A stretch of DNA of 64,000 bases from PLA3 sp964592235 (GTDB lineage Bacteria; Planctomycetota; Phycisphaerae; UBA1845; UTPLA1), in assembly GCA_964592235.1 (NCBI GenBank), contig CAZQCF010000019.1:1-64000 (forward strand), in the 5' to 3' direction. Below are positions 43,403 through 51,539 of the stretch, one piece after another. The position numbers were made by a program, and so were the translations under genes. Each line of letters opens with the position of its first letter. Position 1 is the stretch's first letter. The notes under the pieces were generated by a model. That model was not told where the DNA came from and made no database searches. It saw only the letters and a list, made by a program, of their open reading frames with translations.

Positions 43403-43986
43403 CGCTCCTCCTCCATGGGTAGCACGAGCTGACAGCCGTACACCGGGGACGTATCGCGTCTTGTCGGCCGGCCGCATGCGATGGCATGAATCGCTTCGGT
43501 TCCGATGCAGTCGCCTTCATGCCCGCGCGAGCCCGTGATGCCGCCGTGGAAAAGCAGACGCCCTCCCCAATTATAGACGTATGTCTCTCCTGAACAGACG
43601 GCCCCGAAATACGCCGCGATCCGGCCGGCTTGATCCACGCATCGCCGGGCGTTCGGAATCTCCGCCACCATGTTCCAGGCTGCGCCGTGGCACCAGGAAT
43701 CGTTCTCGTCGGCAGGTTTCGTAAAGACAAACAAGGCCGTCAATGCGTCGGTGCGGTCTCCCACCGCCTGCTCATACATGCGAATGCTGGCGACGCTGCA
43801 CGGGCATTTGGGATGGATGAACATCACAAACGTTGGGCGATTCGCATCGTAATTCAGGCTCGCGCCCACCGGCCAGACGTCGCTCGCGGCGTGCGCCGGT
43901 TTGGGCGTTGTCGAGTAACTCACGAGCACAAAGTACCCCGCGGTCATCGCGAGGATCCATGTCGACAATATACTAACTGTTCTCAT
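43396..43986 (-). CDS. RedB-like thioredoxin-fold protein
   Basis: From ATG 43986 (the frame is open further up) the protein has an N-terminal membrane anchor or signal (STWILAMTAGYFVLVSY) and then a thioredoxin-like domain with PTFVMFIHPKCPCSVASI, a Cys-Pro-Cys site in place of CxxC. Further cysteines occur at SWCHGA, RRCVD and VCSGETYVY. The general pattern matches proteins called RedB in planctomycetes and proteobacteria; I use the name as likeness only. The stop overlaps the kinase start, suggesting the pair acts together, for instance as redox input. Confidence 0.65.
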   Translation of the reverse strand: MRTVSILSTWILAMTAGYFVLVSYSTTPKPAHAASDVWPVGASLNYDANRPTFVMFIHPKCPCSVASIRMYEQAVGDRTDALTALFVFTKPADENDSWCHGAAWNMVAEIPNARRCVDQAGRIAAYFGAVCSGETYVYNWGGRLLFHGGITGSRGHEGDCIGTEAIHAIACGRPTRRDTSPVYGCQLVLPMEEERP

Positions 43987-44260
43987 TTGAATCTCGGTGC
44001 CCCGTCCGCTGCCGATCCATCGACCGTTGAAACGCGCTGGGCCCTCTCGTCGAGGCCGGGGCGAGCGACGCCAAAATCTCCCGGCCGCATGGCACCGGTA
44101 TCGGTTCCGGGAAGGCGCCATTTGACGTGCTCAACGCGTGAAAATTCTGGTCCGAGAAGGGCCGTGCGGCGCAGGGACCGCGGCGGGTTCCCGACATGAC
44201 AGGTCGGGACCGGCGAAACGGACTCTCAACTACTCAATCCAAAGGGGGTTTCGTTGCGGG

Positions 44261-45625
44261 TCACCGTTGGCAAATGGCGAATACGTGCCCGTTCGTGCGG
44301 AAATACAGCGTGTCGTTCGCGATGGCCGGCGTCGCCATGCAGACTTCTCCCAGGTCGTTCTTCGCCAGTCGTTCGAACGACGGACCGGCGCGAACCACAA
44401 ATACTTCGCCCTCTTCACTGGTGAAATAAAGCTTGCCATCCGCCGCGACGCCCGAGGCGGTGAAGCCGGTTCCACTTTCAAGCCGCTCCTTGTATTTCTG
44501 CTCGCCCGTGCCGGCGTCGAAGCACGTCAGCACGCCGTTGTCGCGGCAGCAGTAGAGCAGCCCTTCATACACAACCGGCGTCTGCATGTAGTTGCCCGTG
44601 CGATCGCTCCACCATGCCACGTTCTTGTCCTTCGCGTCGGTCGAGGCCAGCTTGATCCGCCCCGATGCACTCGTCTTAATCGCGTAGACCGGCGCCATGC
44701 TTCCGTGCGCGTTGGTGATATACACCAGCCCTTTCGACACGACCGGCGTCGGCACGGGGATATCCCCGCCGCCGCGCAAGCGCCAAAGCTCCTTGCCCGT
44801 CGTGAAATCGTACCCGCCGATATGCTTGAAGCCGTTGGCGATGATCTGCGTCCGGCTGTCGCTCGTGTCCACCGTCGGCGTGCTCCACGTTGGAACCTCG
44901 TTCCGCGGCGTGATCCACACCTCGTCACCCGTCTTGATGTCCAGCGCCGCGAGGAACGAGTTCTTCTGCACGTCGCACTGCACGATCACGCGGCCGTCGT
45001 GGATGATCGGTGAGCTGGCGAAACCCCACTGCGCGTCGGGCACCATGTAGAAGCCCGAATCAAGCAATCCCAGGTCCTTTTTCCACAGCAGCTTGCCCTT
45101 CATGTCGTAGCAATACAGCCCCTCGCTGCCGAAGAACGCGACAAGGTGCTTGCCGTCGGTCGCAGGCGTTGAGTTCGCGTGGCTGCTCTTGGCGTGCCGC
45201 TTGACCTTGGGCACGCCCTTGCACGCCTCCTTGTCCCACAGAACCTTCCCCGTCTTACGATCCAGGCACAGCACCCGAAAACTGTGCGACTCCGGCTCAT
45301 CCAGCGATTCGATGTTGCCGTACAACCCGACCTTCACCTCGACCTTGTCCAGCTCGGTGTTGACGGCCGTCGTGATGAAAAGTTTCTCGTCCCAGATGAC
45401 CGGCGAGGAGTAACCCAGCCCGGCGATCGGCGTCTTCCATGCGATGTTGGTCCCCCTGGCCACGTCCCAGGTGATCGGCGTCGTCTGCCCCTCTCCCACG
45501 CCGCTCGCCTGCGGCCCGCGAAACTGCGGCCACCGCGCGGTGTCTTTCTCGCCCGCCTGCACAAATCCCTGCAAAAGAGCGGCGAGCACCAGCGCGAGCA
45601 TCACGAATCGATTGGGTCGGAACAT
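44261..45625 (-). CDS. PQQ-like beta-propeller protein
   Basis: ATG 45625 begins a signal peptide (VMLALVLAALLQGFVQA). The mature part begins WPQFRGPQASG and shows seven to eight blades with the PQQ-propeller marks, such as VLCLDRKTGKVLWDKE, LYCYDMKGKLLWKK, ALDIKTGDEVWITPR and LTCFDAGTGEQKYKE. The WPQFRGP opening is widespread in planctomycete secreted proteins of this type, which are mostly not quinoprotein dehydrogenases because the heme and PQQ residues are absent. Function unknown, likely periplasmic. Confidence 0.85.
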   Translation of the reverse strand: MFRPNRFVMLALVLAALLQGFVQAGEKDTARWPQFRGPQASGVGEGQTTPITWDVARGTNIAWKTPIAGLGYSSPVIWDEKLFITTAVNTELDKVEVKVGLYGNIESLDEPESHSFRVLCLDRKTGKVLWDKEACKGVPKVKRHAKSSHANSTPATDGKHLVAFFGSEGLYCYDMKGKLLWKKDLGLLDSGFYMVPDAQWGFASSPIIHDGRVIVQCDVQKNSFLAALDIKTGDEVWITPRNEVPTWSTPTVDTSDSRTQIIANGFKHIGGYDFTTGKELWRLRGGGDIPVPTPVVSKGLVYITNAHGSMAPVYAIKTSASGRIKLASTDAKDKNVAWWSDRTGNYMQTPVVYEGLLYCCRDNGVLTCFDAGTGEQKYKERLESGTGFTASGVAADGKLYFTSEEGEVFVVRAGPSFERLAKNDLGEVCMATPAIANDTLYFRTNGHVFAICQR

Positions 45626-45733
45626 GGCGACGGGCCTCCGGGTCAAAGTGCGCCGGCCGGTAGCATGCAATTCATGCAGACAGGCAGCGGGTGCTGCGAG
45701 CGGGCCGACCGCGCGAAGCGCGCAGACTCCGCC

Positions 45734-45862
45734 CGTTGGCGAAGTACCATGCTAATCGTCGTGGAACCGGATGTCTTTCGCGCGGGGGGAGTGGGCGGAC
45801 GCCGATCCGAGCCGCCGCAGTCATGCGGCGGAATCAGTCCGAGCCGCGACCTCGAAGGGAGA
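45734..45862. repeat. 129-bp direct repeat, copy 1
   Basis: Identical over 129 bases to 46716-46844 (distance 982). It begins CGTTGGCGAAGTACCATGCT, contains the hairpin CCGCCGCAGTCATGCGGCGG and ends with CGACCTCGAAGGGAGA. Perfect identity marks a very recent duplication or gene conversion. Confidence 0.9.
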
Positions 45863-46016
45863 GAGTGTGCCGGCCGCACACGCGCGTGTGCCACTGCTTC
45901 AAGCAGTGGTTGATCGCGCGAAACGCTTTCGCCCCTTCGCCACTGCTTGTCTAAGACTCGTCGTGGCGGGAAGCAGTGGCACCCTCACCCCGGCCCTCTC
46001 CCTGGAAGGGCGAGGG
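45804..46016. repeat. Composite dispersed repeat, copy 2 (inverted)
   Basis: Reverse complement of the composite at 34671-34883: hairpin of the GCCGCAGTCATGCGGC type, GTGTGCCGGCCGCACACG, CCACTGCTTCAAGCAGTGG (45891-45909), CTTTCGCCCCTTCGCCACTG and the CCCTCTCCC-type end. It overlaps the end of the 129-bp repeat and the 3' end of the RHS remnant. Confidence 0.8.
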
Positions 46017-46391
46017 GGGCGGCACTTCGCTGCCTGATGCGGCCTGCGAGAGCGGGGGCGGCACTTCGCCCGTCATGGCCCGGGTGCTGCCGACCTGGTC
46101 GGTGTGGTACCAGTTCGTCTCCTCGCTCGGCTGCGTGGCCGGGTAGACCGGCGGCGTCACGATCGTGCGATACGAACCCGGCATGTGATCGGCGATGCGT
46201 ACCGGCGTCAGGGCCGGCGGCGATTCGTGATCGGAGTCAATTGTATAATCGCCGTACACCGTGTCGCCGTCGTAGTCGGTCCAGACGCCCATCACAGAGC
46301 CGCGACCGCCTGCCCTTGATGATGCGAAGCATTGTCCAGGGTGACGGAGCGGGTTGGCGCCGGTCCGAGCCGCCGCAGTCATGCGGCGGAA
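45951..46391 (-). pseudogene. RHS/YD protein remnant, C-terminal core fragment
   Basis: After translated repeat sequence (about 46295-46391) comes WTDYDGDTVYGDYTID and further on NWYHTDQVGSTRAMTG, the signature of the conserved RHS core end that normally precedes a variable toxin tip. The tip is replaced by translated dispersed repeat (EVPPPSPFQGEGRGEG) and a stop. It is in the same frame as the fragment before it (46392-46700), separated only by the TGA of a repeat, so the two were once one gene. Confidence 0.75.
46295..46355. repeat. Dispersed repeat B, inverted copy in the RHS remnant
   Basis: Reverse complement of the element at 27461-27521 and 34890-34950, next to a short copy (about 46395-46422) that resembles the piece within the TPP riboswitch. 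Confidence 0.75.
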
Positions 46392-46700
46392 TCAGTCCGA
46401 GCCGCGACCGTGAGGGAGCGGTCCTCTCTCGAATGAGACGGCCGTCACGATTTGGCGCTGACCACTCCCTGACGGTCGTGGCTCGGATCGAGCGCCCAGC
46501 GGGGACAGCGACTCCGGGTCGCGGTCGCGCATGAGATAGCGGGCCCGGCCCGAGTGATACTGAAACTCCCGCACCGCCAGCTTGACGTGTTTGGCCGGCA
46601 CGTTCTCGGGATCGCCGTCCCATTCGAATGTGTCGGTCACGACCATCCAGATCCGCCCCGCGCCGTCGTAATTGAACCGCGTCCCAATCAATGAGCTACG
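46392..46700 (-). pseudogene. RHS/YD protein remnant, middle fragment
   Basis: Contains NYDGAGRIWMVVTDTFEWDG and REFQYHSGRARYLMRDRDPE, which repeats with a few changes a segment of the next fragment upstream. There is no good start codon (only TTG) and the frame ends at a TGA supplied by the repeat, after a GRGSD tail made of repeat sequence. So it is a leftover of a longer RHS gene. Confidence 0.75.
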
Positions 46701-46715
46701 TCCCTTTTTTCTGTT

Positions 46716-46844
46716 CGTTGGCGAAGTACCATGCTAATCGTCGTGGAACCGGATGTCTTTCGCGCGGGGGGAGTGGGCGGACGCCGATCCGAGCCGCCGC
46801 AGTCATGCGGCGGAATCAGTCCGAGCCGCGACCTCGAAGGGAGA
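46716..46844. repeat. 129-bp direct repeat, copy 2
   Basis: Identical to 45734-45862. It separates two homologous RHS fragments, which suggests that the segment between the two copies (about 850 bases) could be lost or tripled by recombination. Confidence 0.9.
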
Positions 46845-47385
46845 AGGTGTAGCGGTCACGATCGCGCTTCTCCGAGTCGCCGTCACGCATGAGATACCGC
46901 GCTTGGCCGGAGTGATAGCGGAACTCCCGCGCGGAGAGCTTCTGGATATTCGTCGGCTCGTTCTCCGGGTCACCGTCCCATTCGTAGGTGTCGTTCATGA
47001 CCATCCAGATCCGCCCCGCGCCGTCGAAGTTGAACCAAGTCCGATGATACGTCTCGCCCTCGCCTTCGTCCGGCCGATGCCGAATGATCTGCCGCACGTC
47101 GCCGGTGTAGCCCTCGGCCACCGCATAAGTATACCACACTGTCTCGACCAATTCATCCGGCTCGGGGACGGTGTCGTACACCTCGTACTTCAGCAGCCGG
47201 TTGTCGTTGCTGTCGTAGGTCTCCCAATCGTCCACGTCATAAGTGTAGGTTGTGAGGTAGGTTCCGTCGTTCTTCGTCCGCCGGTTGCCGCCCGCGTCGT
47301 AGGTATAGACCCGGTCGTAAGAGATGCCGTACTGGCCGCCGTTAGTTGCTGCGATGCCGTGATACCCTGTGTCGAGATTCCGGCA
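46816..47385 (-). pseudogene. RHS/YD protein remnant, upstream fragment
   Basis: Reading from about 47385: CRNLDTGYHGIAATNGGQYG, SYDRVYTYDAGGNRRTKNDG, TTYTYDVDDWETYDSNDNR and then NFDGAGRIWMVMNDTYEWDG and YHSGQARYLMRDGDSEKRDR. These are YD repeats of the RHS/teneurin type. The 5' part, including any signal or export domain, is missing; the next intact gene ends at 47422. The frame ends in LRGRGSD and the TGA of the dispersed repeat, at the same place as the middle fragment. Boundaries are approximate. Confidence 0.75.
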
Positions 47386-47421
47386 TTTCGTTCATCGCCC
47401 GCCAGCGCGGTTCGGCCCGCC

Positions 47422-48003
47422 TCACCCTGTGCCGTCGCGCGGTTTGCGGCGGATCGCGCCGGCTTCGAACGGCACGTCGGCCTGCGGCAGTTTGCGCTGA
47501 AGTTTCCACCGTTCGATGAACCAATGCGGATCGCGGCGGTATTCCTCGATCACGCGCCAGGTGTAATGCTCGCCGCACTCCGGGCATCGACGGTTGTCTT
47601 CCAGCCCGGTCAGGTTGTAGCCGCAGTGAATGCAGAACGGCTCGGTTCGCGCCTTGATCGCCTTGCGGACGACAAACCCGCCCAGCGACAGCAGGATCGC
47701 CCCGGCGAACAGCAGCCCCTTGACCCCCAGCACCAGCAACAGGCTGGCCAGCGGCGGAAAGAAAAACGCCCCCGCGATGACCAGCAACATCACCACCATC
47801 GGCACGGCCAGAACCCATCGCCAGCCGACGTATTGCATCCCGTCGCGCCAGCTCGGCCGCCACCATTGCACGGAGCCCGGCGCAGCGCGCACGTCGCTGG
47901 GCGTCCCGACGACTTCGGGCGGCAGCTGCGCCTCGAGCGGTCGATCATCCTCCACCGTTTCGGAGGCGCCAGGATCGCGCGAATCGGCTCCATGGTCGGT
48001 CAT
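47422..48003 (-). CDS. Zinc-ribbon membrane protein
   Basis: 193 residues from ATG 48003; the open frame goes on to 48111. An acidic N-terminus of about 70 residues is followed by two membrane helices (WVLAVPMVVMLLVIAGAFFF and ASLLLVLGVKGLLFAGAILL), then a zinc ribbon, CIHCGYNLTGLEDNRRCPECG, on the cytoplasmic side, and an Arg/Trp-rich end. This CxxCGYNLTG...CPECG module attached to membrane helices is common in planctomycete hypothetical proteins. Role unknown. Confidence 0.75.
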   Translation of the reverse strand: MTDHGADSRDPGASETVEDDRPLEAQLPPEVVGTPSDVRAAPGSVQWWRPSWRDGMQYVGWRWVLAVPMVVMLLVIAGAFFFPPLASLLLVLGVKGLLFAGAILLSLGGFVVRKAIKARTEPFCIHCGYNLTGLEDNRRCPECGEHYTWRVIEEYRRDPHWFIERWKLQRKLPQADVPFEAGAIRRKPRDGTG

Positions 48004-48742
48004 TTCGCGAGGCTCACGGTGGTTTGGTCCGCGATGGGGCGCGCTGGCAAACCGGAACAGGCAAGCAACATCGCTTTCCCCGGCACGCTTGAGCGGGGCC
48101 ATCCCGGGCAATCAGACCGGGCAATTCTACCGTCCGTCGCCGCGCCCGCACCCGGATTCGTCTCCCTTGCTGCCGCCGAATCGCAGTCTCCGGGCCTCCG
48201 CGGGGGGCCGGAAAAAAACTTTTTTATTCGGCTCGCGTTAGGGTTGACGTTCGGCCGAAGTTAGGATATGGTCACTCATACATTCGTCGGTCGCAAGGAA
48301 TCGGAAGGCCAGCGCTGGTTGCGCCGCCGGACGGCGGAGCTGGTGGATCGGCTGATCAACATGTTCTCGGCGGAGGCAGCCGCCGGGAACGCTGGTAACG
48401 CAGGCGCGGTCGCGGACGATACGCCGGCGTGCTGTTTCGGCCCCGGTGGAGATTTCCGCCGGGTTTACAGCCCGCGGCTTCGCGTGGTGCCGGCGTCGAC
48501 TGGATCCGAGCATTCGTGCGAGGCGAATTGTGAGAGTTCGCCGCCGTTCGCTCGACCTGGCCCGCACCCGACTCGTTCGATTGCGGCGCTGCGGTTGCTG
48601 GCTGATCTGGACGCCGCATTGGGCACGGGCGAAACGGCCACGGACGATTCGCTGCCTGCTGACGCCGCCGCCCTGCCGCCAGTCATGCTCGGCCCGCAAG
48701 GACTCAACGGTACGCCGTGGCCACGACGTACGGAGAAACTAA
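48004..48742. other. Long lexA upstream region
   Basis: 739 bases between the zinc-ribbon protein and lexA. I see one good promoter (48244-48272) and a run of As/Ts at 48210-48225. A frame from 48268 stays open far into lexA (to 49044) in a different register, but its ATG lies inside the -10 box and its composition is that of a GC-rich random frame, so I do not call it. The region may be an untranslated lexA leader. Confidence 0.45.
48244..48272 (+). promoter_or_regulatory. Promoter with spacer palindrome, probably for lexA
   Basis: TTGACG (48244-48249) and TATGGT (48267-48272) are 17 bases apart. The spacer begins with a perfect 10-base palindrome, TTCGGCCGAA (48250-48259), in the position where a repressor would block polymerase. 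Self-regulation by LexA is usual, so this is a candidate SOS box, but the planctomycete box is not known to me. Confidence 0.45.
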
Positions 48743-49420
48743 ATGCCCTCAAGGACAAAAAAGAAAACCTCGGCCAGATCGACCGGCGGCGCAGCGCGTC
48801 GCGGTCGGGCGATGCCGACCCGCCCCGCGACCCCGAGGCAGGCCGAAATCCTGACCTTCGTCCGGGACTACACGCACAAGAATGGCTTTTCCCCGACCTA
48901 CGACGAAATCGCCGCCAAGTTCGGCATCTCAAAGGTCACGGTCTTCGAGCATCTCACCGTCCTCGAAGAACGCGGCCTGCTCCGGCGGGAACGCCACAAG
49001 GCTCGCTCTTTGGAACTGGCGGACCATTTGCAACTACCGGATGATCGCCCCAGTTGCCTGAAACTGCTGGGCCGCATCGCCGCCGGCGCGCCGATCGAAG
49101 CAATTGAAGACCCCGAAACGATCGATCTCGAGCAAATGTTTTCCTCCGATCATGGGATCTACGCGCTCCAGGTCCGCGGCGACAGCATGATTGATGATCA
49201 GATTGCCGACGGGGACTACGTCGTCGTCGAGCGGCGGTCCACGCCTTTCAACGGTGAGATCGTTGTGGCCGTGACCCCCGACGGCGAGGCCACGCTCAAG
49301 CGATTTTACCGCGAGAAAGGGCGTATCCGCCTTCAGCCGGCCAATGAGAAATACGAGCCGATCTTCGTGACCGAGGTGGACATCCGCGGTGTGGTCATCG
49401 GCGTGATTCGTAAGACGTAG
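48743..49420 (+). CDS. lexA: LexA repressor
   Basis: SOS-response repressor of 225 residues. ATG 48743 has GGAGA about eight bases upstream. After a basic, Ser/Arg-rich N-terminal extension of about 25 residues comes the winged-helix DNA-binding domain (TPRQAEILTFVRDYTHKNGFSP...VTVFEHLTVLEERG), then the self-cleavage domain: cleavage bond Ala114-Gly115 in RIAAGAPI, nucleophile Ser148 in RGDSMID and Lys186 in ATLKRFYRE. RecA-stimulated self-cleavage would open the regulon. The EHLTVLEERGLL recognition helix differs from E. coli, so its operator will differ. Confidence 0.95.
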   Translation: MPSRTKKKTSARSTGGAARRGRAMPTRPATPRQAEILTFVRDYTHKNGFSPTYDEIAAKFGISKVTVFEHLTVLEERGLLRRERHKARSLELADHLQLPDDRPSCLKLLGRIAAGAPIEAIEDPETIDLEQMFSSDHGIYALQVRGDSMIDDQIADGDYVVVERRSTPFNGEIVVAVTPDGEATLKRFYREKGRIRLQPANEKYEPIFVTEVDIRGVVIGVIRKT

Positions 49421-49502
49421 CAGCGCAAGACGTGCTGTGAGACTGCCGATTGCGCAAGCCATCGAACCAGTCTCGTTGCGCCGGCTCATGGGAGCCCGCG
49501 CC

Positions 49503-49766
49503 TTACTTCAATACCCAAACGTATGACAGCGCCGCCGCGACCGCCAACACAATCGCCGGCCAGATGAAACGCCGCAGGCTGCGCTCGCTCGCATACACCG
49601 GCGTAACCCATCGACCGCAGTGCGGGCACTTAACGGCATCCGCCACCATCGCCCCCCCGCAAGCCGGGCACGCCCCCACGTCGAGATCATCGGCCGTGTC
49701 GTCGTCGTCCATGTCCGCCGATTGCGGGTCGTCGCGGTCTGCGTCGTCTTCGTCGCGGTATGGCAT
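49503..49766 (-). CDS. Small zinc-ribbon membrane protein, 87 aa
   Basis: The N-terminus is very acidic (DEDDADRDDPQSADMDDDD), followed by a zinc ribbon, CPACGGAMVADAVKCPHCGRW, and one C-terminal membrane helix (FIWPAIVLAVAAALSYVWVL). The ATG at 49766 is chosen because the region before it in the open frame is a shadow of the next gene. It resembles the ribbon plus helix organisation of the protein at 47.4 kb, but the order is reversed. Role unknown. Confidence 0.65.
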   Translation of the reverse strand: MPYRDEDDADRDDPQSADMDDDDTADDLDVGACPACGGAMVADAVKCPHCGRWVTPVYASERSLRRFIWPAIVLAVAAALSYVWVLK

Positions 49767-49801
49767 GATCGATCTGCGGAAGCAGGAGGCCGCCTCGCGG
49801 C

Positions 49802-50365
49802 CTACTTGACGAGCTTGAGAAACTCTTTGAATTTCGGATGGTCGCACCGTTCGATCAATTCGAACATCAGCGATTCCACGGTGGAGACGACCACGCCCGC
49901 GTTGCGCATCCGATCCAAGGCCATCTGATAATCCACCGGCCGCCGCGAGCCGACGGCGTCCGCCGGAACAAACGGTACGTAATCCACGCGCAGAAGATCC
50001 AGCGCCGTCTGTTGTATACAAACGTGTGTTTCCACACCGCACAGGATGACATGCTCCCGTTCGGTGGCCTGCAGCGCCGCGCGAAAACCCTCGTCCCGCC
50101 AGCAACTGCAGGTCGACTTTTCCAGCGGACCGGTCGCGCCCGCCAGCGTCTCGGCCAGGCCTGCATCGGTCGATCCCAACCCGCGCGGATACTGCTCGGT
50201 GAAGATCACCGGTACATCGAGCAGCCGCGCCGTCTTCACCAGCACGGCCATGCGAGCGACCAGCGCGTCCGGCGGGCTTGAAGAGATCGCCGAGAGCATC
50301 TTCTCCTGCACGTCGATCACAACGAGCGCGGTCAGATCCGCTTCGAGCATGTTGGCATGAGGCAT
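49802..50365 (-). CDS. Isochorismatase-family hydrolase
   Basis: 187 residues with the cysteine-hydrolase triad: Asp18 in LVVIDVQEKM, Lys83 in PLEKSTCSCW and Cys116 in GVETHVCIQQTALDLL. The cis-peptide motif region is GVETHVC. Family members split isochorismate, nicotinamide, N-carbamoylsarcosine or ureidoacrylate; the sequence alone does not decide. An NCS1 nucleobase transporter is 1.2 kb away, which makes an amide or ureido compound plausible, but that is weak. Confidence 0.88.
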   Translation of the reverse strand: MPHANMLEADLTALVVIDVQEKMLSAISSSPPDALVARMAVLVKTARLLDVPVIFTEQYPRGLGSTDAGLAETLAGATGPLEKSTCSCWRDEGFRAALQATEREHVILCGVETHVCIQQTALDLLRVDYVPFVPADAVGSRRPVDYQMALDRMRNAGVVVSTVESLMFELIERCDHPKFKEFLKLVK

Positions 50366-50486
50366 CGTCGCATCCCTCCGGGCCGCGATTGTAGCGTCTG
50401 GCCGCTTGCCTGCGACCCGACCGTCATGAGAAGATACGGGCGAATTTCACGGCCATTTGAATGCAAGGCCTTCTGGAGATTGTGAC

Positions 50487-51539
50487 TTGCCGGACGCGAC
50501 TCACCGATCACGACGCCGCATCCGGCTCTTTGCCATTTCCGGCTTCGCCTGCGCTGCGTTGGCCCTGCCGTGGGTGGCACGCGTTTGGATGGAGTCACGC
50601 GCGGCCGACGCCCCCCGCGCGGCCTGCCTGCTCTACCACCGACTGGTGGACGAATCTGCGTTCGCGGCCCTGACGCGCGATGAACAGCTCTATGCCATCA
50701 CGCCCGAACGATTCGAAACGCAAATCGACGTGCTCCTGCAGGACGGCTGGCGAATCGCATCGCTCGATGAAGTCGTCCGGCTCGTCGAACGCCCCGTCAT
50801 CGCGCCCGATGGCGCCGGGCCTGACCGGCAATTGCTCATTACCTTCGATGACGGGTGCGAGTCCATCGCCACGCAGTTGCAACCGATCCTTCGCCGCCGC
50901 CAATGGCGCGCGACCGTCTTCATCACGACTGACCCGCTCGCGGACGTGTTCCGCACCGGCCTCGCCGCGCAGCCGCGCATGAGCGATTCGCAGATCCGCG
51001 ATCTTGACGTCCATCTATTTAATATCGGCTCTCACGGGCGCACGCATCGGCCGCTCAACCAACTCGGCGACGCTGAACTGGACGCAGAATTGCGCGACTC
51101 GCAATCCGCGCTGGCCGCGCTGACCGGCCGACCGATCACGGCGCTCGCGATCCCCGGCAACTGGTACGACGCGCGCGTGCTGAAACACGCCCGCCGCGCC
51201 GGTTACCAGGCGGTCTTCACGTCCGACGCCGGGTCGATTCACTCCGGTGAAGATCCCATCGGTCTGCCGCGCATCAATGTGCCGGGGTACTTCGCGCCCG
51301 AGCAACTCGTGTCGCGCCTCTCGCCGACCGCCATCGTGCAGCGGCGCATGACCGGCAAATGCCGCAGGACCCTGGCTCCGGTGTTTGGGGAGGAATTGGC
51401 CGGGAAGACTGCTTACATAATATGGCGGGCCGGCGGCTGGCCGGAGACGCTCATTCCGCTGCTCTCGCATTTGGCTATGCTTGCTTACACGATTCGGCGT
51501 CACCGCGAAATCGATCAAGCTGCTACCTATGTGGTCTGA
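50487..51539 (+). CDS. Polysaccharide deacetylase (NodB-fold) family protein
   Basis: The best start is TTG 50487, eight bases after GGAG (50475-50478); the frame is open to another TTG at 50457. A membrane anchor (RLFAISGFACAALALPWVARV) is followed by a CE4 domain: LLITFDDGCES with the catalytic and metal Asp pair, FITTDPLAD, and the metal His pair in NIGSHGRTHRPL. The MVRVLLYHRLVDE-like opening (ACLLYHRLVDESAF) is typical of PgaB/IcaB-type enzymes that remove acetyl groups from surface glycans. Its end overlaps the end of the convergent transporter by 17 bases. Confidence 0.85.
   Translation: MPDATHRSRRRIRLFAISGFACAALALPWVARVWMESRAADAPRAACLLYHRLVDESAFAALTRDEQLYAITPERFETQIDVLLQDGWRIASLDEVVRLVERPVIAPDGAGPDRQLLITFDDGCESIATQLQPILRRRQWRATVFITTDPLADVFRTGLAAQPRMSDSQIRDLDVHLFNIGSHGRTHRPLNQLGDAELDAELRDSQSALAALTGRPITALAIPGNWYDARVLKHARRAGYQAVFTSDAGSIHSGEDPIGLPRINVPGYFAPEQLVSRLSPTAIVQRRMTGKCRRTLAPVFGEELAGKTAYIIWRAGGWPETLIPLLSHLAMLAYTIRRHREIDQAATYVV

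Noticed and set aside
46753..48264. 503-residue plus-strand open frame over the RHS remnant and zinc-ribbon gene
   Set aside because: It is antisense to clear YD repeats and a CxxC ribbon, and it starts in translated dispersed repeat.
48268..49044. 258-residue frame upstream of and overlapping lexA
   Set aside because: It overlaps 100 codons of lexA in another register, and its ATG lies in a likely -10 box. The part before lexA shows no motif.
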